From assembly GCF_007677725.1 (NCBI RefSeq), contig NZ_VEDF01000003.1:124001-188000 (forward strand): a stretch of DNA of 64,000 nucleotides, in the 5' to 3' direction. A program made the translations under genes and the position numbers. How positions within the stretch are numbered: the first letter of the stretch is position 1; each line of letters starts with the position of its first letter. Shown piece after piece: positions 9,716-19,813 of this stretch. The DNA comes from Pseudomonas sp. URMO17WK12:I11. GTDB lineage: Bacteria > Pseudomonadota > Gammaproteobacteria > Pseudomonadales > Pseudomonadaceae. Under the pieces are notes generated by a model that did not search any database, was not told the DNA's origin, and saw only the letters and a list, made by a program, of their open reading frames with translations.

Positions 9716-10918
9716 TCATCCCGAGACGAAAGGCAGGGCTAGGTACAGCTTGATCACAATCACGTTGATGATGTCGATGAAAAAGGCGCCAACCATCGGT
9801 ACGACCAGGAAAGCCAGCTGCGACGGCCCGAAGCGATGGGTGACGGCCTGCATGTTGGCGATGGCGGTGGGGGTCGCACCCAAGCCGAAACCGCAATGCC
9901 CGGCAGCCAGAACAGCGGCATCGTAATTGCTGCCCATCACCCGGAAAGTCACGAAGATCGCGAACAACGCCATCAGCAACGTCTGCATCGCCAGTATCAG
10001 CAGAAACGGCAAGGCCAGGGCGGCCAGATCCCAGAGTTTCAGGGACATCAGCGCGATGGCCAGGAACAGCGACAGGCTCACGTTGCCCAGCACCGAGACT
10101 TCACGCTCGAACACTTGGTAGACCCCCAGGGCAGACAGCCCATTGCGCAGCATCACACCGACGAACAACACGCACACGAAGGTGGGCAGCTCGAACGCGG
10201 TGTCCTGCAGCTGGCCATTGAGCAAGGTGCCGCCCAGCAGGCTCACGGCAATCAATGCCAGCGTTTCGATGAAGGAAAACGGTGTGATCAAGCGCTCCAC
10301 AGTGGGTTCTTCGAAACCTTTAGGGCAGTGCTGCACCACCTGATCGGCGCCTGGCACTTGCACGCGCTTGAGCAGCAGGCGGGCAACCGGGCCGCCGATC
10401 AAGCCGCCCAGCACCAGGCCGAAAGTGGCCGAGGCCAGGGCGAGCTCCGAAGCAGACGCCAGACCATACTTCTCGCTGAAGGTCGTGCCCCAGGCGGCGC
10501 CTGTGCCGTGGCCCCCGGAAAGGGTAATTGAGCCAGTCAGCAAGCCCATCAGCGGGTCCAGGCCCAGTGCCGTGGCCAGGCCAATGCCCATGGCATTCTG
10601 CACCAGCAACAGGCCGGTGACGGCGAGGAGGAAGACGCCCACCACACGGCCGCCTTTCTTCAAGCTGGCAAGGTCGGCGTTCAGGCCAATGGTGGCAAAA
10701 AATGCCAGCATCAACGGAGCCTGTAGGGAGGTGTCGAATTGGACCTTGACGTCGAAGCTGCGCAGAACCAGCAACACCAGCGCGACCAGCAGTCCTCCCG
10801 CCACAGGCTCGGGGATATTGTAGGTTCGGAGCAAAGCGATCCGTGTCACCAGACCATGGCCCAGCAACAGGACCAGGGAGGCGGCGACCAAGGTGCCGTA
10901 GAAGTCGAGTTCGAGCAT
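9716..10918 (-). CDS. gltS: Sodium/glutamate symporter
   Basis: Inner-membrane Na+-coupled glutamate uptake carrier. The 400-residue product has the GltS fold: an N-terminal half beginning LELDFYGTLVAASLVLLLGHGLV and two inverted repeats of hydrophobic helices. Glycine-rich segments include SITLSGGHGTGAAWG in the first half and GHCGFGLGATPTAIANMQ in the second, the paired re-entrant signatures of this family. ATG at 10918 gives the typical length and has GGAAAGA 9 bases upstream. It lies between the gcv operon and gcsR on the same strand; whether it is co-regulated is not visible. Confidence 0.95.
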   Translation of the reverse strand: MLELDFYGTLVAASLVLLLGHGLVTRIALLRTYNIPEPVAGGLLVALVLLVLRSFDVKVQFDTSLQAPLMLAFFATIGLNADLASLKKGGRVVGVFLLAVTGLLLVQNAMGIGLATALGLDPLMGLLTGSITLSGGHGTGAAWGTTFSEKYGLASASELALASATFGLVLGGLIGGPVARLLLKRVQVPGADQVVQHCPKGFEEPTVERLITPFSFIETLALIAVSLLGGTLLNGQLQDTAFELPTFVCVLFVGVMLRNGLSALGVYQVFEREVSVLGNVSLSLFLAIALMSLKLWDLAALALPFLLILAMQTLLMALFAIFVTFRVMGSNYDAAVLAAGHCGFGLGATPTAIANMQAVTHRFGPSQLAFLVVPMVGAFFIDIINVIVIKLYLALPFVSG

Positions 10919-11026
10919 GACAGGCGTTCTTTCCATCAACAGGGATGGACGCCATTTTCGCAGCAGTGGTTGTTGAAGTATTGCTAACGCCCGTAGGGTT
11001 AATCCGAAACTTGGCAGGGAAAAGGC

Positions 11027-12535
11027 TTAGCTTTTGTTTGGAATCCCATATTTGCGCAACCTTTGGGCGATGGCGGTGTGCGATGTGCACAATCGCGCCG
11101 CCAGCTGGCGTGTGGACGGGTGAGCCGGGAACAGGCGCTGCAGCAGTTCACGCTCAAAGTCACCGACGGCTTGTTCAAGGCTTGCCACTTCGCCCTCCTG
11201 CCCACGCGCAACGGCGGTACCGGCGATGTCCAGGTCGCCGATATCCACCCGGTCGCTTTCGCAGATGGCGGCGGCGCGGAAAATCACGTTCTGCAACTGC
11301 CGTACATTGCCCGGCCAGGGGTTGGCCAGCAGCGCCGAATGGGTGGCTGGGGTGAGGCGGCAAGGTGGCCGCTGGATCTGCGTGCAGGCTTGCTGCATGA
11401 AATAGTGCGCCAGCATCAGGATGTCCTGGCCACGCTCGCGCAGTGGCGGCACCTGCAGGTTGAGCACATTGAGGCGGTAGAACAGGTCTTCACGGAAAGT
11501 GCCTTCGGCCACCATGCGCTCCAGATCGCGGTGGGTGGCGCTGATGATACGCACATCCACCTTGACCTCGCGGTCCCCGCCCACGCGGCGGAAGCTGCCG
11601 TCGCTGAGAAAACGCAGCAGTTTGGCTTGCAGGTATGGCGACATCTCGCCGATCTCGTCGAGAAACACCGTGCCCTGGTTGGCCAGTTCCATCAGCCCCG
11701 GCTTGCCGCCGCGCTGGGCACCGGTGAAGGCACCGGGGGCGTAGCCGAACAGCTCGCTCTCGGCCAGGCTCTCGGGCAGCGCGGCGCAGTTAAGCGCCAG
11801 AAACGGTGCAGCGTGGCGGCTGCTGACCGCGTGGCAGGCGCGGGCGACCAGCTCTTTGCCGGTGCCGGTTTCGCCGTGCACCAGCAGCGGCGCGTCCAGG
11901 GTCGCCACGCGCACGGCGCGGGCCTTGAGCGTGCGGATGGCCGGCGATTCACCGAGCAAGGCATCGAAGCCTTCGGCATGGTCGTGGTGCAGGGCCGACA
12001 GGCGCTCGCCCATGCGGTTGGGCGCATAGAGCGTCAGCAGGCCGCCAGCATTGGTGATCGGCGAGGCGTCGAGCAGCAGGCTCTGGCCGTTGAGCTGCAT
12101 TTCGCGCATCGGCAGGCGAAAGTTGTTGTCCAGCAGCGCTTGCAACAGGCCCGGATCGTTGAACAGATCGGCCACCGAGCGCCCTGCCGACTCGCGTCCG
12201 CACAAGGCGATCAGGGCCGGGTTGGCCAGCAGCACCTTGCCGGCGCTGTCGACGGCCAGGACCGGGTCGCTCATGGCGGCCAGCAGGGCATCGAGCTGCA
12301 GGTGACGGCGCTGACCCGGAAGGATGTCGACCACGTCCACCGACTGCACGCCCTGGACTTCGAACAGGGCGTCGTGCAGTTCTTCAAGCACCGCAGGGCT
12401 GAGGGTCGGGGCGTCGATGTAGACGTTCGGCGGGACCATCTCCACGGCGTCCAGGTTGAGGTGGCGGGCACCGAGCAGGGCGAGGACTTCCTGGGTGATG
12501 CCAACGCGGTCGATGAAGCTGACGTGGATGCGCAT
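11027..12535 (-). CDS. gcsR: GcsR-like sigma-54 enhancer-binding regulator
   Basis: TyrR-type transcriptional activator of 502 residues. In order there is an ACT-like domain (about 1-70), a PAS domain (about 78-180), an AAA+ sigma-54 interaction domain with Walker A GETGTGKE (221-228) and the sigma-54 loop GAFTGA (268-273), and a C-terminal helix-turn-helix (about 465-500). The intact GAFTGA loop means it can activate sigma-54, unlike E. coli TyrR. In P. aeruginosa the orthologue GcsR responds to glycine and turns on the glycine-cleavage operon; the sigma-54 promoter and three matching sites before gcvH here support the same role. PhhR is a related paralogue, so identity rests partly on context. 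Confidence 0.85.
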   Translation of the reverse strand: MRIHVSFIDRVGITQEVLALLGARHLNLDAVEMVPPNVYIDAPTLSPAVLEELHDALFEVQGVQSVDVVDILPGQRRHLQLDALLAAMSDPVLAVDSAGKVLLANPALIALCGRESAGRSVADLFNDPGLLQALLDNNFRLPMREMQLNGQSLLLDASPITNAGGLLTLYAPNRMGERLSALHHDHAEGFDALLGESPAIRTLKARAVRVATLDAPLLVHGETGTGKELVARACHAVSSRHAAPFLALNCAALPESLAESELFGYAPGAFTGAQRGGKPGLMELANQGTVFLDEIGEMSPYLQAKLLRFLSDGSFRRVGGDREVKVDVRIISATHRDLERMVAEGTFREDLFYRLNVLNLQVPPLRERGQDILMLAHYFMQQACTQIQRPPCRLTPATHSALLANPWPGNVRQLQNVIFRAAAICESDRVDIGDLDIAGTAVARGQEGEVASLEQAVGDFERELLQRLFPAHPSTRQLAARLCTSHTAIAQRLRKYGIPNKS

Positions 12536-12602
12536 GGGGGATGATGACGATGATGGCCTGGAAAGTCGCTAGTATGCCTCAACATCGCCGGGGCCGCCTT
12601 GC

Positions 12603-12680
12603 GGCCCTTTCGCGACACAAGGCCGCTCCTACAGGGCGCGCGAAACGTTGGTAGGGTCGGCGTTGTGCCGCGAAAGGGCC
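12603..12680. repeat. Inverted pair of P. putida-type REP elements (REPIN)
   Basis: One REP unit runs at 12603-12635 (core TTTCGCGACACAAGGCCGC, ending CTCCTACAGG). A second, diverged unit runs in the opposite direction at 12646-12680 (reverse core TTTCGCGGCACAACGCCG). They lie head to head between gcsR and the DUF5064-like gene. Such extragenic palindromes are mobilised by RAYT transposases in Pseudomonas. Confidence 0.75.
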
Positions 12681-12707
12681 GTGCAGTAATAGCCCCAGAG
12701 TTGCAAA

Positions 12708-13076
12708 TCACTGCAGATGTTCAGGTTTGATCGGGTCGCCGGACTTCACCTCCAGTTTCTGCCGGATGTCTTCGAACATCGCATCGTAGATCTTGTGTGG
12801 CGAGGCCAGGGTTTCGAATTTTTTCGGTGGGGTGAGGTAGTGTTGAGCCTTGCGGCTGAGCACCATCAGAAAGCTTGGCAGCACCTGATCCTTGGCCAGG
12901 AAATACTGTTCATCCACCGGCTGGCCTTCGATGCTGCCATGCATGTGGAACGCGATGCCCCGTCCTTCCTTGTCATCGGTGACCGCTTTGTACTCGATGG
13001 TCAGGTCATAGCTGTGATCGCTGTTGTTCAGCGCGGTGCGTTCGATGTGCACGTGGCCTGGTTCAAACTTTGCCAT
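12708..13076 (-). CDS. DUF5064-like small conserved protein
   Basis: A 122-residue cytosolic protein without signal or membrane segments. It begins MAKFEPGHVHIERTAL and resembles, from memory, the DUF5064 family of Pseudomonas, whose function is unknown. Recognisable features are a GRGIAFHMHGSIEGQPVD segment and a HKIYDAMFEDIRQKL segment near the C-terminus. ATG at 13076 has GAGGAG 8 bases upstream. It follows arcC by 56 bases on the same strand, so it is probably the last gene of the arginine deiminase operon. No function is claimed. Confidence 0.7.
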   Translation of the reverse strand: MAKFEPGHVHIERTALNNSDHSYDLTIEYKAVTDDKEGRGIAFHMHGSIEGQPVDEQYFLAKDQVLPSFLMVLSRKAQHYLTPPKKFETLASPHKIYDAMFEDIRQKLEVKSGDPIKPEHLQ

Positions 13077-13132
13077 GGCAGACTCCTCGGATAAATTGAA
13101 TTGGCGGGCCCTGGCGAGCCCGCCCAGTGCAT

Positions 13133-14062
13133 TCAACGGTAGCTGATGCCCGGCTTTTCGGTGCTCACCCGAGTTCCCGCAGTGCCTTTGACGATGTGTT
13201 CGATATTCTCCAGCGAGCTGATCACTGCCACCTTGCCGGTGTGACGTGCGAAATCACACGCCGCCTGTACCTTCGGCCCCATTGACCCTGCTGCGAAGCC
13301 CAGACGCTCGAGTTCCTCAGGGTGAGCCTGGGCGATGGCCTTCTGCGTCGGCTTGCCCCAGTCGATGTAGGCGGCATCGACGTCGGTGGCGATGACCAGC
13401 AGGTCGGCTTCCAGCTGCTCGGCCAACAGTGCCGAGCAGAGGTCCTTGTCGATCACCGCCTCGATGCCTTTGAGCTTCCGGGTTTCATCGTACAGGGTGG
13501 GAATACCGCCACCACCGGCACAGATCACGATACTGCCTTTCTCCAGCAACCACTTGATCGGGCGGATTTCGAAGATGCGCTTGGGTTTTGGGCTGGCAAC
13601 CACGCGGCGGTACTTGTCGCCGTCGGCCTTGACTACCCAGCCTTTATCCTTGGCCAAGCGTTCGGCTTCTTCCTTGCCGTAGACCGGGCCGATGAACTTG
13701 CTGGGGTCCTTGAACGCTGGATCATTGGCGTCGACCTCCACCTGGGTGAGCAGGGTAGCGAACGGCACTTCGAAGTCCAGCAGGTTGCCCAGTTCCTGTT
13801 CGATCATGTAGCCGATCATGCCCTCGGTCTCAGCGCCCAGCACGTCCAGCGGATAGGCCTCGTCAGGCTTGTAGGACAGCCCTTGCAGGGCCAGCAGACC
13901 CACCTGGGGGCCGTTGCCATGGGCAATGACCAATTGGTTGCCCGGGTGGATCTTGGCGATCTGCTCGGTGGCGGTACGGATATTGGCTCGCTGATTGTCA
14001 GCGGTCATGGGTTCGCCGCGACGCAGCAGGGCGTTGCCGCCCAATGCAACAACGATACGCAT
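13133..14062 (-). CDS. arcC: Carbamate kinase
   Basis: Last catalytic step of the arginine deiminase pathway: carbamoyl phosphate plus ADP gives ATP, CO2 and ammonia. The 309-residue protein starts [16 protein letters not shown], the amino-acid-kinase P-loop-like start. It contains [12 protein letters not shown] near residue 50 and [11 protein letters not shown] near residue 210, both carbamate kinase signatures. ATG at 14062 has AAGGA upstream. It is separated from arcB by 84 bases that contain a repeat hairpin, and it is followed by the DUF5064-like gene. Confidence 0.96.
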   Translation of the reverse strand: MRIVVALGGNALLRRGEPMTADNQRANIRTATEQIAKIHPGNQLVIAHGNGPQVGLLALQGLSYKPDEAYPLDVLGAETEGMIGYMIEQELGNLLDFEVPFATLLTQVEVDANDPAFKDPSKFIGPVYGKEEAERLAKDKGWVVKADGDKYRRVVASPKPKRIFEIRPIKWLLEKGSIVICAGGGGIPTLYDETRKLKGIEAVIDKDLCSALLAEQLEADLLVIATDVDAAYIDWGKPTQKAIAQAHPEELERLGFAAGSMGPKVQAACDFARHTGKVAVISSLENIEHIVKGTAGTRVSTEKPGISYR

Positions 14063-14083
14063 GGGAAATGTCCTTTGCAGGAG

Positions 14084-14126
14084 CTGCAAGCGGCAGGCTG
14101 CGCGCGCTGTGTCTTGCCGCTCGCAG
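14084..14126 (-). repeat. Intergenic hairpin repeat between arcB and arcC
   Basis: CTGCAAGCGGCA (14084-14095) pairs with TGCCGCTCGCAG (14115-14126) at 11 of 12 positions. The same GCAGCTTGCCGCTC-type word occurs upstream of guaB and between guaB and guaA. Here it would fold in the arc mRNA and may modulate stability between the two cistrons. Confidence 0.5.
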
Positions 14127-14146
14127 CTTGCCACGCGCAGCAGTGG

Positions 14147-15157
14147 TCAGAGGTCGGCCAGGGTCGATACGAGGATGGCCTTGATGGTGTGCATGCGGTT
14201 TTCCGCCTGCTCGAAGGCGATGCAGGCTGGCGACTCGAACACGTCGTCAGTCACCTCGATACCGTTGGCCAGGTCCGGATATTGCTCGGCGATCTGCTTG
14301 CCGACCTTGGTCTCGGAGTTGTGGAAGGCTGGCAGGCAGTGCATGAACTTGGTACGTGGGTTGCCGCTGGCTTTCATCAGCTCCTTGTTCACCTGGTAAG
14401 GCTTGAGCAGCTTGATGCGCTCGCCCCAGGCTTCGATCGGCTCGCCCATCGACACCCAGACGTCGGTATGGATGAAGTCGACGCCCTTGACCGCCGCCTT
14501 GGCGTCTTCAGTCAGGGTGATGCGCGCGCCGCTTTCTTCGGCGTACTGCTTGCAGCGCTGCACCAGGTCATCGTGCGGCCACAGGTCCTTGGGCGCGGCG
14601 ATGCGCACATCCATGCCCAGCTTGGCGCCGATCAGCAGCAACGAATTACCCATGTTGTTGCGCGCGTCGCCCAGGTAGGCGTAGCTGATGTCGTGCAGCG
14701 GCTTGTCGCTGTGTTCGCGCATGGTCAGCACGTCGGCGATCATCTGGGTCGGGTGGTACTCATCGGTCAGGCCATTGAACACCGGAACGCCGGCGAATTT
14801 GGCCAGTTCCTCGACGATCTCCTGCTTGAAGCCACGGTACTCGATGGCGTCGTACATGCGCCCGAGCACGCGGGCGGTGTCCTTCATGCTTTCCTTGTGG
14901 CCGATCTGCGAGGAGTTCGGGTCGATGTAGGTCACGTTGGCGCCTTGATCGTAGGCGGCGACTTCGAACGCGCAGCGGGTGCGGGTCGAGGTTTTTTCGA
15001 AGATCAAGGCGATGTTGTTGCCTTTGAGGTGCTGCTGTTCGGTACCGGTGTACTTGGCCCGCTTGAGGTCGCGGGACAGGTCCAGCAGGTACTTGAGCTC
15101 GCGGGTGGTGTGGTGTTCGAGGCTGAGCAGGTTGCGATTGTGAATATTGAACGCCAT
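14147..15157 (-). CDS. arcB: Catabolic ornithine carbamoyltransferase
   Basis: Cleaves citrulline with phosphate to ornithine and carbamoyl phosphate in arginine fermentation. The 336-residue protein has the carbamoyl-phosphate loop STRTRCAFE (around residue 55) and the HCLPAFH motif (around 272) of the ornithine carbamoyltransferase family. ATG at 15157 follows AAGGAG. Its place between arcA and arcC, and its 336-residue length, mark it as the catabolic rather than the biosynthetic (ArgF) enzyme. Confidence 0.96.
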   Translation of the reverse strand: MAFNIHNRNLLSLEHHTTRELKYLLDLSRDLKRAKYTGTEQQHLKGNNIALIFEKTSTRTRCAFEVAAYDQGANVTYIDPNSSQIGHKESMKDTARVLGRMYDAIEYRGFKQEIVEELAKFAGVPVFNGLTDEYHPTQMIADVLTMREHSDKPLHDISYAYLGDARNNMGNSLLLIGAKLGMDVRIAAPKDLWPHDDLVQRCKQYAEESGARITLTEDAKAAVKGVDFIHTDVWVSMGEPIEAWGERIKLLKPYQVNKELMKASGNPRTKFMHCLPAFHNSETKVGKQIAEQYPDLANGIEVTDDVFESPACIAFEQAENRMHTIKAILVSTLADL

Positions 15158-15225
15158 GACAGTTCTCCTTGGATTCGGTGATGTCCCGGCCGCCACCGGG
15201 TAGGTGCGGCCGGGCGTGATGGACG

Positions 15226-16491
15226 TTAGTAATCGATGGGGTCGCGCACGATCGGGCAGGTCATGCAGTGGCCGCCGCCACGGCCGCGGCCCAGTTCGCC
15301 GGCACTGATGGTGATGACTTCGATACCGGCTTTGCGCAGCAGGGTGTTGGTATAGGTGTTACGGTCGTAGCCGATGACCACGCCGGGCTCCAGGGCTACC
15401 ACGTTGTTGCCGTCATCCCACTGTTCGCGTTCGGCGGCGAAGCTGTTGCCACCGGTCTCGACGACGCGCAGCTGGACCCCGAGCCGTTCGCCCACCACGT
15501 CGATGAACGACTTGTGCTCGCGGCGCACGTCCATGCTGTAAGGCTTGCTTTCATCTGGGCGGATGATGAACGGCACGATGTCCTTGACCACTTCCGGGAA
15601 GACCGTCACCAGGTCGCGGTCGCAGAAGCTGAATACGGTGTCCAGGTGCATGGCTGCGCGCGACTTCGGCAGACCGGCGACTACCACTTCGCGCACTGCG
15701 CCTTTGGCGAACAGGTTGCGGGCCAATTGGCCGATGGCCTGGCGCGAGGTACGTTCGCCCATGCCGATGAGCACGATGCCATTGCCGATTGGCATCACGT
15801 CACCGCCTTCGAGGGTGGATTGGCCATGCTCCTTGTCCGGGTCGCCGTACCAGATTTCGAAATCGGCGTTGGTGAACTGCGGGTGGAACTTGTAGATAGC
15901 AGTGGTGAGCAAGGTTTCCTGGCGGCGTGCCGGCCAGTACATCGGGTTCAGCGTTACACCGCCGTAGATCCAGCAGGTGGTGTCACGGGTGAACTGGGTG
16001 TTGGGCAGCGGCGGCAGGATGAAGCTGGAGTGGCCCAGGTATTCGTTGTACATCTTGACCACATCGGCGCTTTCGCTTTGTGGCAGATCCTGGCCTGCGA
16101 CCCCGCCGATCAGGAATTCGGCCAGATGACGCGGCTCCAGGCTTCCCAGCCAGCTGTGCACCTCGTTACGCAAACCCACGCCGACGGTATCGTCGGTGAT
16201 CTTGCGCTCGAGGATCCAGTTCAGCGCCGCGGGCTGCTGAACGATGTCGGTCAGCAGGTTGTGCATTTCCAGCACCTCGACCCCGCGTTCGCGCATCTTT
16301 GTGACGAAGTCGAAATGATCGCGCTTGGCCTGGTCGACCCAGATCACGTCATCGAACAGCAGCTCGTCGCAGTTGCTCGGGGTCAGGCGCTTGTGTGCAA
16401 GGCCTGGGGCGCAGACCATCACCTTGCGCAGCTTGCCGGCTTCGGAGTGGACACCGTACTTCTGTTTTTCAGCGGACTTTTCAGCGGACAT
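15226..16491 (-). CDS. arcA: Arginine deiminase
   Basis: Hydrolyses L-arginine to citrulline and ammonia, the first step of the pathway. The 421-residue protein carries the nucleophilic cysteine Cys409 in [16 protein letters not shown] at the C-terminus. It also has the substrate-binding regions [12 protein letters not shown] and the early [10 protein letters not shown] motif. ATG at 16491 is chosen because GGAGG is about 10 bases upstream; an ATG at 16500 would abut that site. It follows arcD by 34 bases in the arcDABC order typical of Pseudomonas. Confidence 0.97.
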   Translation of the reverse strand: MSAEKSAEKQKYGVHSEAGKLRKVMVCAPGLAHKRLTPSNCDELLFDDVIWVDQAKRDHFDFVTKMRERGVEVLEMHNLLTDIVQQPAALNWILERKITDDTVGVGLRNEVHSWLGSLEPRHLAEFLIGGVAGQDLPQSESADVVKMYNEYLGHSSFILPPLPNTQFTRDTTCWIYGGVTLNPMYWPARRQETLLTTAIYKFHPQFTNADFEIWYGDPDKEHGQSTLEGGDVMPIGNGIVLIGMGERTSRQAIGQLARNLFAKGAVREVVVAGLPKSRAAMHLDTVFSFCDRDLVTVFPEVVKDIVPFIIRPDESKPYSMDVRREHKSFIDVVGERLGVQLRVVETGGNSFAAEREQWDDGNNVVALEPGVVIGYDRNTYTNTLLRKAGIEVITISAGELGRGRGGGHCMTCPIVRDPIDY

Positions 16492-16525
16492 GATTTTCAT
16501 TCCTCCAAGTAAGCGAAAACGGGGT

Positions 16526-17953
16526 TCAGAGGGTAAGGAAGCCGTCGTACAGGCCGTAGGCTGCCACCAGGGCACCGATGACCACGGCGGCGAAGATCAG
16601 CTTTTCCACCTGGGTGAAGATCGGCTGGCCCACTTCGCGCTTGGCCTTGGCGAACAGGATCGCGCCGGGGGCATACAGCAGGGCCGAGAGCAGCAGGTAT
16701 TTCACGCCGCCGGCGTACAGCAGCCAGATGGCGTAGGCCAGGGCGATGGCGCCGATGAACAGGTCTTTCTTGCGTTCGGCCAGGGCTTGCTCATAGGTTT
16801 CGCTGCGCAGGGCCAGCAGGAACGCGTAGGCCGCCGACCACAGATACGGCACCAGGATCATCGAGGTCGCCAGGTAGATCAGCGATAAGTAGGTACTGCT
16901 GGAGAACAAGGTGATGATCAGGAAGATCTGCACCATGGCGTTGGTCAGCCACAGCGCGTTGGCCGGCACCTGATTGGCGTTTTCGCGGCGCAGGAACTCC
17001 GGCATGGTGTGATCCTTGGCGGCGGCGAACATGATCTCCGCGCACAGCAGCACCCACGACAGCAGCGCCCCGAGCAGCGAGATGATCAAGCCGACGCTGA
17101 TCAACACCGCGCCCCAATGCCCGACCACGTGTTCCAGCACCGCGGCCATCGATGGGTTCTGCAGGCCAGCCAGCTCTGGCTGAGTCATGATGCCCAGCGA
17201 CAACACGTTGACCAGTACCAGGAACAACAGCACGGTGATGAAGCCGATGACCGTAGCCTTGCCCACGTCCGAGCGTTTTTCCGCCCGTGACGAGAAGATG
17301 CTTGCCCCCTCGATGCCGATGAACACCCAGACGGTGACCAGCATCATGTTGCGCACCTGGTTCATCACGCTGCCCAGCTCTGGCGTGCCCAGGCCCCAGA
17401 TGTCGGCAGTGAAGATGTCGAGCCTGAAGGCGAACAGGCAGATCAGCGCGAACAGCACCAGCGGCACGACCTTGGCCACCGTGGTGACCAGGTTGATGAA
17501 GGCGGCTTCCTTGATCCCGCGCAGCACCAGAAAGTGCACGGCCCATAGCAGGATCGAGGCGCCAATGATCGCCGCCGGCGTGTTGCCCTCGCCAAAGAGT
17601 GGGAAGAAGTAGCCCAGGGTGCTGAACAGCAGGACGAAATAACCGACGTTGCCCAGCCAGGCGCTGATCCAGTAGCCCCAGGCGGACGAGAAACCCATGT
17701 AGTCACCGAAACCGGCCTTGGCATAGGCATACACACCGCCATCCAGGTCAGGTTTGCGGTTAGCCAGGGTCTGGAACACGAAGGCCAGGGTCAACATGCC
17801 AACTGCGGTGATGGCCCAACCGATCAGCACCGCACCGACTCCAGCGCTGGCGGCCATGTTTTGCGGTAACGAAAAAATACCGCCGCCAATCATCGAACCG
17901 ACCACCAGCGCAACTAACGCGCCAAGCTTTAGTTTTCCGGAAGATTCAGACAT
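16526..17953 (-). CDS. arcD: Arginine/ornithine antiporter ArcD
   Basis: Inner-membrane exchanger of the basic amino-acid/polyamine antiporter family (APC superfamily, about 12 helices). It imports arginine and exports the ornithine made by ArcAB. The 475-residue protein starts with a short tail and then [20 protein letters not shown], the glycine-rich TM1 of the family. CAGGAG precedes the ATG at 17953. It is the first gene of arcDABC. A paralogue of the same length is transcribed divergently 432 bases away. Confidence 0.95.
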   Translation of the reverse strand: MSESSGKLKLGALVALVVGSMIGGGIFSLPQNMAASAGVGAVLIGWAITAVGMLTLAFVFQTLANRKPDLDGGVYAYAKAGFGDYMGFSSAWGYWISAWLGNVGYFVLLFSTLGYFFPLFGEGNTPAAIIGASILLWAVHFLVLRGIKEAAFINLVTTVAKVVPLVLFALICLFAFRLDIFTADIWGLGTPELGSVMNQVRNMMLVTVWVFIGIEGASIFSSRAEKRSDVGKATVIGFITVLLFLVLVNVLSLGIMTQPELAGLQNPSMAAVLEHVVGHWGAVLISVGLIISLLGALLSWVLLCAEIMFAAAKDHTMPEFLRRENANQVPANALWLTNAMVQIFLIITLFSSSTYLSLIYLATSMILVPYLWSAAYAFLLALRSETYEQALAERKKDLFIGAIALAYAIWLLYAGGVKYLLLSALLYAPGAILFAKAKREVGQPIFTQVEKLIFAAVVIGALVAAYGLYDGFLTL

Positions 17954-18013
17954 TTAACAACTCCTGCCAGGAGAAAGTTGACAACAGGCTAACGCTGTTG
18001 CCGATGCCGTGAT

Positions 18014-18027
18014 CTGATCTGGGTCAG
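18014..18027 (-). promoter_or_regulatory. Possible ANR (FNR-type) box upstream of arcD
   Basis: CTGAT-CTGG-GTCAG matches the TTGAT-N4-ATCAA FNR/ANR pattern at 7 of 10 positions and is itself symmetric. It is centred 67 bases before the arcD start codon, suiting an oxygen-limited activator site. The rest of the 432-base gap 17954-18385 shows no gene; the AT-rich part 18195-18300 probably holds the promoter of the divergent paralogue. Confidence 0.4.
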
Positions 18028-18385
18028 TCCACGGGAGCGTGAAGTAGGAATATTCCCTCACGCGACTCCTGGAGAGTGCCGACTGCTGGGCTGCAGGCCG
18101 GATCACTGGCACCTCCCTGTCCTTCTAGAGCAAACGCTCTGTTTAGCCTGCGGACTTATGAAGCTAGCTGCTTTTGACGGCTTCGCAAACCGCCGCTAAA
18201 AATTAATGAGTTTTATTAGAGCGGTTTTGTCAGCGCGTACAACTGACATTTTTATCAGGTGCGGCCGTTAGACAAACTAGTTATGAGTGCTATAGCTTTA
18301 ATGTCCTAACTTCTTTGCGCAGTTCGGGCTATTAAAGCGCTTCGGCTGTTGCAATCGGGTGACAGACCATGACAAAGGCGAGTTC

Positions 18386-19813
18386 ATGAGCGAACCGGGA
18401 CACAAGCTGCGATTGGGCGCATTGATCGCGCTGGTGGTCGGCTCGATGATTGGCGGCGGTATTTTCTCGCTGCCGCAGAACATGGCAGCGCGCGCCGACG
18501 TTGGCGCCGTGCTGATCGGTTGGGCGATCACGGCGGTCGGCATGCTGGCCCTGGCCTTCGTGTTCCAGACCTTGGCCAATCGCAAGCCTGAGCTCGATTC
18601 GGGCGTATACGCCTACGCCAAGGCAGGCTTCGGCGACTACATGGGCTTTTCTTCGGCCTGGGGTTACTGGATCAGTGCCTGGTTGGGCAACGTCGGCTAT
18701 TTCGTGCTGCTGTTCAGCACCTTGGGGTTCTACTTTCCGGTATTCGGCGAAGGCAACACCCCGGTGGCCATCGGCTGCGCCTCCTTGCTGCTGTGGGCGG
18801 TGCATTTCCTGGTTCTGCGCGGTATCAAGGAGGCTGCGTTCATCAACCAGGTGACCACGGTCGCCAAGGTGGTGCCGCTGCTGATATTCATCGTGATTGC
18901 CGCATTCGCCTTTCGCGCCGACATCTTCACCCGCGATATCTGGGGCCTGAGCAATCCGCAGTTCGGCAATGTGCTGGATCAGGTACGCAACATGATGCTG
19001 GTGACCGTCTTCGTGTTCATTGGCATCGAAGGCGCCAGCGTGTACTCGGGGCGCGCGCAGCGCCGTGCGGATGTGGGCAAGGCCACCGTGATCGGCTTTC
19101 TGGGCGTGCTGGCGCTTCTGGTGCTGGTCAACGTGCTATCGCTCGGGGTCATGACCCAGCCTGAACTCGCGCAGTTGCAGAATCCGTCGCTGGCCTCGGT
19201 GCTGGAGCATATCGTCGGGCCCTGGGGGGCGTTGTTGATCAGCGTTGGCCTGGCAGTGTCGTTGCTCGGAGCGCTACTGTCATGGGCGCTGTTGTGCGCC
19301 GAAATCCTCTACGCCACCGCCCGTGACAAGACCATGCCGCGGTTTCTGGCCAAGGAAAACACCAACCACGTACCGGCCAACGCGCTGTGGCTGACCAACA
19401 GCATGATCCAGGGCTTTCTGTTGATCACCCTGGTGTCTGCCGGCACCTATACCAGCCTGATCTACCTGGCATCGTCGATGATTCTGGTGCCCTACCTGTG
19501 GTCGGCGGCTTATGCGCTGCTGCTGGCCTGGCGCGGCGAAGGCTACCAGGCCCAGCCACGGCTGCGGCGCAAGGACCTGCTGGTGGCGGTGCTGGCGCTG
19601 GTGTATGCGCTATGGCTGCTGTACGCCGGGGGGCTCAAGTACCTGCTGCTGTCGGCGCTGCTCTACGCGCCCGGGGTGATCCTGTTTGCCCGGGCCAAGC
19701 ACGAGCAAGGGCAAGCCGTGTTCAGCGGATGGGAAAAGCTGATCTTCGCCGCGGTGCTGGCCGGTGCGGCACTGGCCGCCTACCTGTTGTTTTCAGGGCT
19801 GCTGAGCTTGTGA
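18386..19813 (+). CDS. Second ArcD-type basic amino-acid antiporter
   Basis: A 475-residue APC-superfamily antiporter, a close paralogue of the neighbouring arcD. Long stretches are near-identical, for example [18 protein letters not shown], followed by the same [20 protein letters not shown] region. It is transcribed divergently from arcDABC. ATG at 18386 is preferred, with AAGGCGAG upstream; a GTG at 18359 would add nine residues. It could exchange arginine/ornithine under different conditions or prefer another basic amino acid. The sequence does not say which. Confidence 0.9.
   Translation: MSEPGHKLRLGALIALVVGSMIGGGIFSLPQNMAARADVGAVLIGWAITAVGMLALAFVFQTLANRKPELDSGVYAYAKAGFGDYMGFSSAWGYWISAWLGNVGYFVLLFSTLGFYFPVFGEGNTPVAIGCASLLLWAVHFLVLRGIKEAAFINQVTTVAKVVPLLIFIVIAAFAFRADIFTRDIWGLSNPQFGNVLDQVRNMMLVTVFVFIGIEGASVYSGRAQRRADVGKATVIGFLGVLALLVLVNVLSLGVMTQPELAQLQNPSLASVLEHIVGPWGALLISVGLAVSLLGALLSWALLCAEILYATARDKTMPRFLAKENTNHVPANALWLTNSMIQGFLLITLVSAGTYTSLIYLASSMILVPYLWSAAYALLLAWRGEGYQAQPRLRRKDLLVAVLALVYALWLLYAGGLKYLLLSALLYAPGVILFARAKHEQGQAVFSGWEKLIFAAVLAGAALAAYLLFSGLLSL

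Noticed and set aside
18246..18261. CTGACATTTTTATCAG as an additional ANR site upstream of the second ArcD
   Set aside because: The half-sites are separated by 6 rather than 4 bases, which does not fit the FNR/ANR geometry.
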